Of a DNA stretch of 64,000 bases, positions 21,701 through 32,439 are shown piece after piece. The DNA comes from Vanessa cardui (taxonomy: Eukaryota > Arthropoda > Insecta > Lepidoptera > Nymphalidae). The notes under the pieces are model-generated. The model did not search any database and was not told the DNA's origin. It saw only the letters and a list, made by a program, of their open reading frames with translations. Position numbers and translations under genes: made by a program. Every line of letters starts with the position of its first letter. Within the stretch, counting starts at the first letter, position 1. The DNA is taken from assembly GCF_905220365.1 (NCBI RefSeq), contig NC_061134.1:4541001-4605000 (forward strand), given 5' to 3'.

Positions 21701-24700
21701 ACATTGCAAACGCTGACTGAATCCTACAAGATAGATCAAAACAATGTACTACAGTATTGTACAACTTAAAAAGGTCTACAAAAAAGTCCGTGATGGTATA
21801 TGTTTGTCTCTTAGGAATAACCCACAATAACCATTTTTTATCCTTTACTTTGTAAGAGAAATAATGACTTATTTACGAAGCGATTTTAAGTGATTACTAG
21901 ACTAGACGGGACGAACCTGAAGTCCACGCGAACGAAGTCGCGGGAAAAAGCTAGTTTAGAATAACTGATGAGTGGGTGGTACCTACCCAGATGGGCTTGC
22001 ACAAAGCCCTACCGCCAAGTAAGTACAATTTTTTTCATGAACGTTCTATCCCAGAATATGTGTCAATGATTTGTATATAGAGATCAAGAAATAAATTGGT
22101 GATCAGTATACCTCCAAATCTAAGCCACGGAGAACCGTTACATTGGGCCTGGTAGGGTATTCAAAATTAACTCTTCTGAAACTGGCATCACCGCTTGCTT
22201 TCTATAAAACGTTATGTTTTAAGAGTTTGTTTCAAACATCTTAGTTGAGAAGTGTTTTAATTATTGTATGCAACTTAAAGAACATTAAATACATAAATTT
22301 GTTGTGATACATCATATACTTTCATACTATTAAACATGCTTATAATTAAGACAAGGCTATGGGTAATAAATAAAAAAATACTAACAAAATGATCTACAGG
22401 TTTGTCAGGATTCGTGATAAGAGGTTTGGTATTCAGTAGTTCTAATATCCTTGCAGCTGCTTTTGTACCCTTCTGGAAATCGGGCGCATATGCAAATGCA
22501 TTCTGAACCTGAGACGACGCCATTTGCAATGCTTGGGTAGCACTGATTATAATAATAATAATAATGTCAAATCTAGGCGAATTAGGTTATTGGAATACGT
22601 ATAGTAGGACACAAATTAGATGTAGCATCGGAAAATGCAATGGAATGAAATTAAAACCGATTACTGCCGATTTACACAACCAATAGAAATAGCTCCCTAT
22701 CGCGCCATTCGACGCTATTCGTCGCTATAGAGTCAGAGAAAGCAAGTGCATGTAAATCCACGCGTCAAATTGACGAATTCACAATTTATTACGATTGCGC
22801 AAAGATCATATTCGCATGAGAAATAAATATTGATAATTTGGGATAGCGTACTCAATTCGGATGCGATCGGTTTTACGAATTTTGCCGATGCGACATCTAA
22901 GTTGTGTCGTACTATAAATCATTTAGAAAATGTAACGAATTCGAATAAAATTTTAGCTGTATGAGTAGAAATTCATATGATGTATTTAAAAAAAAACTTA
23001 CATTAGTATGTTCTGGTATGCAATTCCCTCAGTTACTATTAGTTGGGCGCCATAGGTGAGGGCTGTAGCGTTCACAAAGTTGAATATGGAGCGAGAGAGG
23101 CCCCCGACGATGCCGCGCCAGTGGGCAGCGCGGCGCGCCGGAGCCAGCGCCGGTAGCAGCCGCTCCGCGTACTGTTGCGCCACGCGGCGCTCCCGACCGA
23201 GGCAAGCCACCGTGTGGATGTTCGAAACCGCCTCCACAGCTATCTTTTGTTATAAATAGCATGATTAGTTGTTTGATTATCACTTTCCAATTAATATCGT
23301 TGACTTACACAGGTACTTTACTTGGTGGTAGGGCTTTGTGCGAGCCCGTCTGGGTAGGTACCACCCACTCATCAGTTATTCTACCGCCAAATAACAGTAG
23401 TCAGTATTGTTGTGTTCCGGTTTGAAGGGTGAGTGAGCCAGTGTAACTACAGGCACAAGGGACATAACATCTTAGTTCCCAAGGTTAGTGGCGCAGTGAC
23501 GATGTAAGGAATAGTTAATATTTCTCACAGCGTCATTGTCTATGGGTGATGGTGACCACTTACCATCAGGTGGCCCATATGCTCGTCCGCCAACCTATAC
23601 CATAAAAAAAGGTACATTTATTACTCAACAGGCTGTGTAGTATTGGTAAATTTAGAAAAGGATGAGCATTTATGAATTCCCACTACCGACCGAATAATCT
23701 TATAATGACTATAATCAAAAGACAAAATTTAATTATTCTGTACCTTAGTACTATTTTCGAGAGCCTTTGCGTATCCAGAGGATTCCTTATCAGTGGCTAC
23801 GCCTTGCTGCCAAATGACAAAGACAATGATCGGGAGAAACGATAATGCAACGAGAGCGACGCGCCACTGGAACCAAAGGGCGAGGAACAGCGCCAGACCA
23901 ACGGAGCCCACGCCTTGCAGTATAATACCAATTCGTTGACCTGTGGCCTGGAAAAGTTAGCAACACTGTACAACTTAACGATCATTCCTTAATACATTTA
24001 AGGAGAATGTAAGACAGGGTAGGCATTTTCAAAGTGAATGCTGCATTAACTGTTACAGATACACAAAAACTGAAACACTTTCATAAGAGATTTATTCGCC
24101 TTCAACATACAACAACAACAGCCTGTAAATTCCCACTGCTGGGCTAAAGGCCTCCTCTCCCTTTGAGGAGAAGGTTTGGAACATATTCCACCACGCTGTT
24201 CCAATGCGAGTTGGTGGAATGTGGCAGAATTACTATGAAATTTGTCACATGCAGGTTTCCTCACAATGTTTTCTTTCACCGCTGAGCACGAGATGAACTA
24301 TAAAGACAAAGTAAGCACATGAAACAGCGGTGCTTGCCTGGGTTTGAACCCGCAATCATCGGTTAAGATGCACGCGTTCTGGTTAGAACGTTAAAATTAA
24401 ACGTTAACCGTTAAACAAAATGTTTACAGAAAATCCTAACAACGGTCTCATCCAATGGGAAGTGACTACGACCGCTCCTACCCGCAACGTCGTAGGGGTT
24501 GCAAGAGCGTTGCCTTAAACTTTTTACCGGGCTTTTGTACTACAACAGATTAACGTAAAATATTCTTCAGGCATCCCTTTCAGTCTCCATATCTATGAAT
24601 AGTCTATGAATGTCTTTATGCGCTGATATTTTCACATATTTGTTGAATCACAAAAATCGCATCAGTTGCTTTCCGACCGAATGAGAAACCGAAAAGATTT

Positions 24701-27700
24701 TCGTATTTTCACTATCCTATCTTAACCTTCGTTCAAAACTTTCTCCCATTCGTTCATACTATGTAACGCTAATTTTCAGCGCCTCGCTTTTGTTAAAGAT
24801 GCTCATCTTTAACCAGATAACTGTTGCGCCATTCATCAGTTACGGCTATCTCCCGCAACAACTTATTTAAAAATCAAGCTAACCTCTTCCATCCATATAC
24901 CCAACAAGTAACAACTTTCGTAACTCTATTGGTAATAAAGAAACCAATTGAATACAAATAAAAAAAACTACTTCACTTAATTTGAATTTTATAAAAAAAC
25001 CTGTCTAAACCTAAAACATGTTCCATACTTACGCCTTGGACGAAAGCGGCCTCGGCAGAGAGTCGGGCGCAGAGCGCTCCCGTAGAATTGGCACGATCAT
25101 CAAAATAAGCAACATCTTGACGCAATAAATGAGTGAACATCAACAGGCGTAACCTTTCGGTCAAATACGCACCAGCACTGCCGAAGGAAATAGTCTGCGG
25201 ATATAATTAATATTAAGAAAATAAAAAAGGAATTGCATTACAGAAAAATCCTTAACGAAAAATAGGGAAACTATTATATCTATTAAAATAGTATTTATGA
25301 CTTCTTTTTCATTTAAGGATATAGGTATATTCCCACTTTAGAAATTAACATGTAAACAGTATTTTTTAGTAAGCGGACTGTTGTTGTAAATGGCGTCCTT
25401 GTTAATCACTAATATAAGATATTATCTTACTTCAATTAAATTAGACAATCCTGCCGCAAAACCAATGCAGATACAGATAATTGAAACCACTTTCACTTTA
25501 TTTAACAAGTGCTCGGGGTCAGGATTAGCCATAGACTGTAACATAATAGAATGAAAACTCTTTTTTTTAAATCGAAAAGCGTTCGGATCAAAAGGCTAAT
25601 TAAGGCTAAGAATAGCTCTTACCCCAAATAAATCACCAAAAGCAACTATGAATAATGGCATAGCAAAGCCACCAATGATCGAGCACAAACTACCCAAAAC
25701 GATAGTCTTCCACTCGGGTGCATTAAGCGCTATCACTTGCCAAAAGGATAGCGACGATTTTTCTTTGATTTCTTTGATATCCTCGAAAAGATAGCAATTT
25801 AATATGTATTATATTTATTTAATGCAAATATCCACCATTAAATTGTATAGATTTACTTAACACTTACTTCGAAAACCTCCACAGAATGCTTTGATATTTC
25901 TTTCAGTTTTCGTATCGGCTCGTGAGCTTAAAAGATACGACTCGATTGTAAATCCAACAGAAATATAACTATTAGATGACACAAATTAGATGTAGCATCG
26001 GAAAATGCAATGGAATGAAAATAAAACCGATTACTGCCGATTTACACAACCAATAGAAATAGCTCCCTATCGCGCCATTCGACGCTATTCGTCGCCATAG
26101 ATTCTCGCGTCAGAAAAAGCAAGTGCATGTAAATCGACGTGTCAAATTGACGAATATATTAAGTCATATAATATTACAAGTTATTACGTTTGTGCAAAGA
26201 TCATTTTCGCATGAGAAATAAATATTGATAATTTAGGATAGCGTACTCAATTCGGATGTGATCGGTTTTACGAATTTTACCGATGCGACATCTAAGTTGT
26301 GTCGTACTATAATACATAATATGTACATATTATACTTTAACGTGTGTGTGTGTGTGTTCTGTGTCTTACCGTTATTGACGTCAAATGGCATTTCTGGTTT
26401 ATTTATATCGATGAATTCAGATGTCCTAAACATTTTGTAATACAAGCCCTTTTGATTCATCAGTTCCTCGTGATTCCCCAACTCAACCACCCGGCCCTCT
26501 TTCATCATGTATATCATGTCCACTTTTCGTATAGTTGATAATCGATGCGCTACTATTATAGTCGTTCGTCCTTTTGTTGCCTGGATCGATTACAGTTTTA
26601 AAAATGTTTATAATAAAAACGACACGGGTTAAGGGAAAAAGTGTAGATTTGTGATTATATCTATAAAGTTACAACAAAAAATCAAAGGCATATTTTATTA
26701 AGTCAATGACATGATTTCACAAATTATTCTAATATTATTTTTTATATAAAAAATTAAATTAACCTCATTTAATGCGTCCTGTACTTTAGATTCCGATAGT
26801 GTGTCGAGAGCACTAGTCGCTTCGTCGAGTAAAAGAATGCGAGGGTTTCGCACAAGGGCGCGTGCAATGGCTATTCTTTGCTTCTGCCCACCTGATAGAG
26901 AGGTACCACGGTCTCCCACTATCGTATCATAACCCTGCAAATTTAAAAATCTCAACCAATGTGTTGAAGTCGCAGCATATTTCATACGTTATTATTTAAC
27001 ATCATATCCATCACACGTGTAAGAGCTATGGAATTATATGCGTTAAAGTGTGTTTATATCTTTATTTTACTTGCATTTTGCTCCAATATTAAACTGTACA
27101 GACCCGAGCAGGTAACTTGTCTGTCATGCACATGAAAGATTTATACAATTAAATACTAAATAAATACTACAATTATCGTCTGTTAAACTGCATTCTCTAT
27201 TTTTTATTCTAATATTTTTACAATAATTACTGGAATCAAATGTGTAATATATAAATAATATGTATCATCATGAGTACATATTTTATTTTTATGATTGTGT
27301 GTATTCAACAATGTTTTTTTTTGTGAATTACATTCATACATGTGGCAATATATCTCATGATGACCTTTAAATATACAAATTAAGTACAATAGTACTATAT
27401 TGAGTACAATTTAGAATTAATTCACAAAACAATTAACAAAAACATCCAACCGTTAACGATAAACGACAACTAATATTTCAACAACAAGGCTATTCTGTAA
27501 CAAGAAACTTGAATCTCACCGCAGAACACGAAATTAAAATTTCAGAATGTGATATGGGATATTGACTATAGTAATTATAAAAAATATATTATACAAGTAT
27601 CGGAATGGCGGATCACTGAAGGTGAGTTGTCAACATTTCACGAGTGAAATATTAAGCGAATTCTTACAGAATCGCTCAGAAGTCTGGCATTCCATCTATA

Positions 27701-30700
27701 ATACATAATGTTCCATACGAAATATATTAATAATATTGTATATAAAAGGGCTCACAGATGGTAACATCATGATGAAGTCGTGCGCATAGGCCTGCTGCGC
27801 GGCTTTCATTACATCGACATCAGAAACAACATCGTGTCCGTAGCGAATGTTTTCACGTATGCTCGTGTTAAAAAGCACAGGCTCTTGGTTAACCAATCCG
27901 ATCTGACTACGTAACCATCGCACAGATAATTCACGGACATCATTACCATCTATCTTTACCTGTATTTAAAAAAGAAATGTTTACTACATGTATGTGACTA
28001 TAGTGTCTAGATTATATGTGTCATAAGACGACATGGTTGAAGAAAATTGTTGGTTATTTTTGTATCATGGCTAAAATATATTTTAGCGATTTCCGTAATC
28101 GAAAATAAGCAGACCTATTCTGTATGACCTAACTGACGAACTACTAAACCAATGTACAGCCGGGGCAAGAAAAGGTTCGTCACCTTTAGATCTATTTTAG
28201 TGTGCTCAGTAAGAGCGATAATATGCTTTACCGATCGAGAATAAGATATTGCGTCGCAATGATTTGATGTTTAGATTTGAAAGGTATTAAGAGCTTAAGA
28301 CTTGATAAAGGAATTAATTTGAAAACTGACGAAGGTTCTCTTACTCTGACTGTACATAGAACTCATATCAAAAGATGCAGCGCATTTCGCGTTAGATTTT
28401 ATTACATAAATATATTATATAACTTACACTACCATCAGCAACATCGTAGTATCTTGATATGAGAGCAACGACGGTGGACTTGCCACAGCCAGATTTTCCC
28501 ACAAGAGCTACAGACTGACCACTCGATATATTGATATTCACATCATGCAGTACCTAAAGTGCCTACTACATATTTATATATTATTGACACCTATATAAAA
28601 CTTTAACACTTTAAGGGTATGTTTGCTAGAAGGTATAAATGTGATGGAATAAATGTGTTGTAAGTGTTAACCATCCTCTACACCGCCAATATGGTACACT
28701 GGCTCACTCACCCTTCAGACCGGAACAAAACAATACTACTTATGTATCGCATTTCCCGTTAGAATACATGCTAACCAGAGGGGACAGCATGAAGCCCCTA
28801 ATTTTGTTAAAATGGGACAAAAAAAAATTAAGAAGCTTAGCAATTAATTCCTAAGATTATTTTCTACTGACATTATTACGTGGTTAATATTATGATTAAA
28901 ATTAACACGAGCTTGTCAGTACATAAAAAGACCGTGAAGATTTCATATGTGTTAAATGAAGTTTTGACCCGCGCTTGATCAACTTTGTGGGATAAGATTA
29001 TAACTAACTCTATGTGAGGAGACATTTGCCCAGCATTACATTTTCATTTTAACTTCATATCTATTTAACTAGCTATAAAGCTGGTGCTAGAATAGCGGGA
29101 AGATTAAAACTTTTAAATCTTTACTAAATGGTCAAAATGTTACGTTCCTTTTACTTTGTTACACCTGCAGATAATATTATCAAAATCCCTGAATATTGTT
29201 AATACAATATTCAGGGATTTTGATAATCTAATGATTATACTTACAGTAATTCCAGGTCGAGATGGGTACTCGAAAGATACATTCTTAAATTCTATATTTC
29301 CTTCCATTGAGTCTGGTTTAGTGCCCCTGTCTTCTAAAGTGTTTATCGTCGGTATATTATGCAATACATGAAAAATAGAAGCACCAGCACCTCGAGCTGA
29401 CCCCAACGAGGTCATTAGGTTACCCATCATACCGAAATAGGATAGTGCAGTCATCACTCCAAAGAATACCTATAACATAAGAAGCCATTGTCTTTATTTG
29501 CTATCAGTGGTAAATCATTATCATTAAATAGTATGAAACAAAGTCGCTTACCGCTGTCTGTCCCTATGTATGCTTAGAACTTTACAATTAGGCAAATGAT
29601 TTTGATGCGGTTTTTTAAATAGATAGAGTGGATTTATATAATACATGGGCAATATAGTAAAGAAACACTGATAATTTTAGAAATTTCTAATGTAATGTCG
29701 TAAATAAACAAATTCTGTAGTATATTTACTATCAGTATTGCATCCGTGCGAATTCGGGGCGGATCGGTAGTAAATAAACAATTGGAAAATGATATGTACA
29801 ATATAAAGAGAACCTTAACAGAACGGTAATCAGTGAACATATTGTAACGCCTATAAATCTATCTTTGTAAAAATACTTACAGAAAACATAACATCGGCAT
29901 TGTATCTCTGAGGCTCGTTTATTACAAGATGGATACCCAAATAAAAGGCCAAAGCGTACGAGCTGAAGATGCATAAATACAGAAACCCCATTGACAAGCC
30001 GGTGAAGAATTCTGAAAATATTAACAGGCAGTATTTATTTTAACTTCATATCTTATTGACTACTGAAATAAACATTATTTATCGTAATATTTCGAATTAC
30101 CTACGTCTAGTGAAGCGAACTAGTAACGCATTATAGAAAATAGAGCACCCACTATGTTTAAAAATGATCTTGTTGCTAAAAGAAATTAATTCATCAAGCA
30201 ATAGATTCCATTTCTCAAAAACAAATGACGACTACCTTTTTGAATGTGAATTCTTCTGGCGTCTGCTAGATGTATCTTGTAACGATCTATTTCTTTTTCT
30301 TGTCCGTTAAACGCGTAAACAGTTTTAATTGAACCCAAAGCTTCCTCAGCGACGGCGCTGGCTTTGCCTTTTGCTAGAGATTGCTTCTTGTACAGGCGAT
30401 CGGATATCTTAAATGCATAGAATAATATATATTAATATTATAAATGTGAAAATAGCTCTGTCTGTCCGTCGCTATTTCACGTCCAAATGTCTGAACCCGA
30501 ATGTGATGAAATTTGGTATGAAGCAAACTTGAACTCCAAAAAAGGACCTAGGCTGCATTTTTGTCTAACATATGACAATTGACAACCAACACCCTAAAAC
30601 GCGTGTGAAGCCGTTGGTGACGTTTTAAATAAAATGTTAATTCTATGATTCGTCAACACATTTTTTAAAAAAGGTCACAAAGAAACTAGTCAAGACAAAG

Positions 30701-32093
30701 TTTAACAACTATTAGCATTGAACAGGGCCGTATTTAGGGGAGGGAAACCGGGGAAATTGCCTTGGGGCCTCCACATGAGTGGGGGCCACATCAGTTTTAA
30801 GCGAGTTAACAATAACAGGGATACAGTCAAATTATAATAATGTTACTACTTAATATTTTAAAAGTACCTAACCGATACAAGTAAATAAATAATAGCTTAC
30901 TGATTGAAATAAAAGAGACGAATTAATTCGCAATATAATTATTAGGGTCTTCAAGCTTCCGTTGGTCTAAGGTCTTCCCTGTTTTGTGGCCTCAGGGCCT
31001 GCAGACCTTTAAATCCGATTCTGACTATGAGCATATTTCACATGTATTATAAAAAGGACCTACCATGCCAGTCAATCCCACAAGTACAAATGTAATCGGC
31101 GCGGTAGAAAGACAAAGCAACGCTAGCTTCCAACCTCTTATTAAAGCCATCAGGATACAAGTTATCGCTACTGCTGTGTCATACACTAAGGATGATACTT
31201 TATCGCCTATACCTTCCTCTAACTTTATCATATCCCTGTTAAAACGAAAAAAAAAATTAAGTAAATTACAAATAGCAAATAATTTTAAACAGTAACAAAT
31301 CAAATTAAACTAAAAATAACTCAGCCATTTTCGAAGCAAAGTCACCAGTTTGATGTAAGTCGTAATACGCCAAATCTTGATTTAGTACAGCTTTCAAATA
31401 AGAAAATCTTATTCTAAATATCTGCAGAATAAAAAAGATTTAATTTTTAACCTATCGTCCATTTGCTATAAGAATGTGTTACTTTTAATACCTGATTTAT
31501 TGCTGCAACATTCATAAGAGCCGTACCCAAATATCCGCCCGTAAACAGTACAAGGCCAACACAAGTATATTTTATTCCAAAGTCGTGCATAGATTTTAAA
31601 AACACCTCGTAAGAAATTTGATCCTTACTGGACTCTGCGTAGTCGATCATATTTTGAAATACGTTAGCGACTAAGGCTATCGCATACGGCATCGTCACAC
31701 CCGCTATAAATATAGCCACTAACGCAACTGTAATTAGAAGCTTATCCCATTTTGTGGCAAATTGAAACTGTAAAACAACGGTTTTTGAAATAACTGTTGA
31801 AAAATATAAATAGAAATTGGAAACAACAGCCTCGCAATATTAAATTACCCTAAGTATTAAGTTTATTGCTTTCTGGATAAGTACCCCATTACGTTACGTA
31901 TTATAGTTGTGTAGGTATATCTATATATTCGTATATAGCGTAAATAGAGCTTATACAACTTAGTTTTTTCAATAGTTACTTAATTGTATTATCGTGAATG
32001 TACCTACAAAACTTCAAATAACGAGATGTACCCACCAATGAAAAGTATGATATATCACTATTTGGATCCTGTTTTTTTGAATTTGTTAATTTA
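18791..32093 (-). CDS. ABCB full transporter (P-glycoprotein/Mdr49-like), gene A
   Basis: ATP-driven multidrug exporter of the plasma membrane. I rebuilt 23 exons: 32093-32036, 31767-31492, 31421-31321, 31235-31064, 30407-30236, 30011-29881, 29469-29245, 28553-28428, 27959-27756, 26934-26764, 26580-26370, 25926-25868, 25781-25623, 25535-25431, 25194-25033, 23947-23744, 23243-23002, 22542-22386, 22201-22112, 21238-21134, 20799-20593, 20069-19923, 18982-18791. All junctions keep frame, giving 1,224 residues plus TAA. The layout is TMD1-NBD1-linker-TMD2-NBD2. NBD1 has A-loop FEYPSRP, Walker A GKSGCGKST (397-405), LSGGQ (501-505), Walker B ILLLDE (521-526), D-loop SALD and H-loop AHRLS. NBD2 has FEYPTRP, GESGCGKST (1019-1027), LSGGQ (1125-1129), ILLLDE (1145-1150) and AHRLT. 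No lesion is seen. The initiating exon was not found; by analogy with gene B it is short and ends with two bases of a split codon. Introns hold many MITEs and SINEs. Confidence 0.9.
19037..19243. mobile_element. MITE with long terminal inverted repeats
   Basis: This 207-base element has about 55-base arms: AGAACTAGCGCGCACTGGT at the left and its near complement ending CGCGCTAGTTCT at the right, with TGTCACGGTGACTGTTTCGT also mirrored. It lies in the last intron of ABCB gene A. No target duplication could be confirmed. The open frame inside is incidental. Confidence 0.8.
20186..20514 (+). repeat. Metulj-like SINE, full-length copy with inverted duplication
   Basis: The tRNA-like head shows the A box (TGGCTCAGTGGTTAGAACG) and B box (GGGTTCAAACCC) of a pol III promoter; the body matches the other copies and the tail is (GTT)n. 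An extra inverted copy of 22 bases sits at 20329-20350, facing 20356-20377. The SINE lies in an intron of ABCB gene A, opposite to its transcription. Confidence 0.8.
21296..22022 (-). repeat. SINE-like family 2 copy, split by a Helitron
   Basis: 21296-21516 and 21955-22022 together form one inverted copy of the family also seen at 23314-23607. The break holds the element at 21517-21954. It lies in the gene A intron between the exons at 22112-22201 and 21134-21238. Confidence 0.75.
21517..21954 (+). mobile_element. Non-autonomous Helitron (Lep1-like)
   Basis: It starts TCCTACTACTATTATAAAGG, ends GGGAAAAAGCTAG, and sits between a host A (21516) and a host T (21955): the Helitron TC...CTRR ends and A^T target. 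The internal sequence (ATGGATGTTTGTTACTCTTT and AAACTACTGAATGGATTTGA) is typical of a widespread lepidopteran element. The Lep1 name is from memory. No coding capacity. Confidence 0.75.
22600..22916 (+). mobile_element. MITE family M1, copy 2
   Basis: TATAGTAGGACACAAATTAG at the left and CTAAGTTGTGTCGTACTATA at the right form the clearest terminal repeats of the family. It is 317 bases long and lies in the gene A intron between exons 23002-23243 and 22386-22542. Confidence 0.8.
23314..23607 (+). repeat. SINE-like family 2, near-full copy
   Basis: It runs from TTACTTGGTGGTAGGGCTTT to GCTCGTCCGCCAACCTATAC and an A-rich end (CATAAAAAAA). This is the most complete copy in the window and serves as reference for the interrupted ones. 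It lies in a gene A intron. Confidence 0.75.
24100..24392 (-). repeat. Metulj-like SINE, inverted copy
   Basis: On the minus strand it runs from the tRNA-like head (TTAACCGATGATTGCGGGTT) to GGGAATTTACAGGC and (TTG)n. It lies in the gene A intron between exons 25033-25194 and 23744-23947, in sense with the host gene. Confidence 0.8.
25970..26311 (+). mobile_element. MITE family M1, copy 3
   Basis: 342 bases with the same ends and interior (ACCAATAGAAATAGCTCCCT) as the other two copies. It lies in the linker-region intron of gene A, followed by a short (GT)n at 26342-26356. Confidence 0.8.
28675..28745 (-). repeat. SINE-like family 2, fragment
   Basis: ACACTGGCTCACTCACCCTT and CAGACCGGAACAAAACAATA match the family in reverse. 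About 70 bases remain, in a gene A intron. Confidence 0.6.
29176..29227. repeat. Perfect 24-bp hairpin near a splice donor
   Basis: 29176-29199 and 29204-29227 are exact reverse complements (arm core TCAAAATCCCTGAATATTGT) around the loop TAAT. The hairpin begins 17 bases into the gene A intron that follows the exon 29245-29469. Confidence 0.9.
30723..31023. mobile_element. MITE-like element with hAT-type ends
   Basis: The left end is CAGGGCCGTATTTAGGGGAG; the right end in reverse reads CAGAATCGGATTTAAAGG. An inner region matches 7797-8290. No 8-base target duplication is visible, so the superfamily is a guess. It lies in a gene A intron next to another degraded repeat (about 30427-30640, CTCTGTCTGTCCGTCGCTATT-type). 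Confidence 0.5.
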
Positions 32094-32375
32094 CTGAAAA
32101 TAAATGGTACGATTTAATCACTAATTTTTGTATTCTACTAAATAATATGAGAGTATTTTTATTTCGAACTTAATTTTCTCCATCAAAAATTTTAATACAG
32201 TATCTTTTTCTCGTTTATTTAATTTCGGGTATAATATAAATTTATAATATTATTGTTATTGGTCCAATAAATCAAAATTAACTAATCTTACTGACATGTA
32301 CAAACACTTGACATATATAATAATTTTTAATACTTTATAAATACTGGCCAGAATTGAAAATGCGTAAATTAATAG

Positions 32376-32381
32376 TTTATT
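32376..32381 (-). terminator. Poly(A) signal of the THAP gene
   Basis: AATAAA on the minus strand, about 59 bases after the stop at 32440-32442. Only about 280 bases separate it from the first recognised exon of ABCB gene A. Confidence 0.55.
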
Positions 32382-32439
32382 TCATAGAAACAGTCATTGT
32401 ACATACATCTTAATATTTAATAATACAATATAATAACAG

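Noticed and set aside
23029..23283. Alternative minus-strand frame rich in Gly/Ala
   Set aside because: Shadow of the GC-rich ABCB exon; the correct frame joins both neighbours.
29732..29974. 80-residue open frame on the minus strand
   Set aside because: It overlaps the gene A exon 29881-30011 in the wrong frame and runs into the intron.
32276..32315. ATGTCA followed by GTAAGA as exon 1 of ABCB gene A
   Set aside because: It leaves the wrong phase for the 58-nt exon and encodes only two residues.
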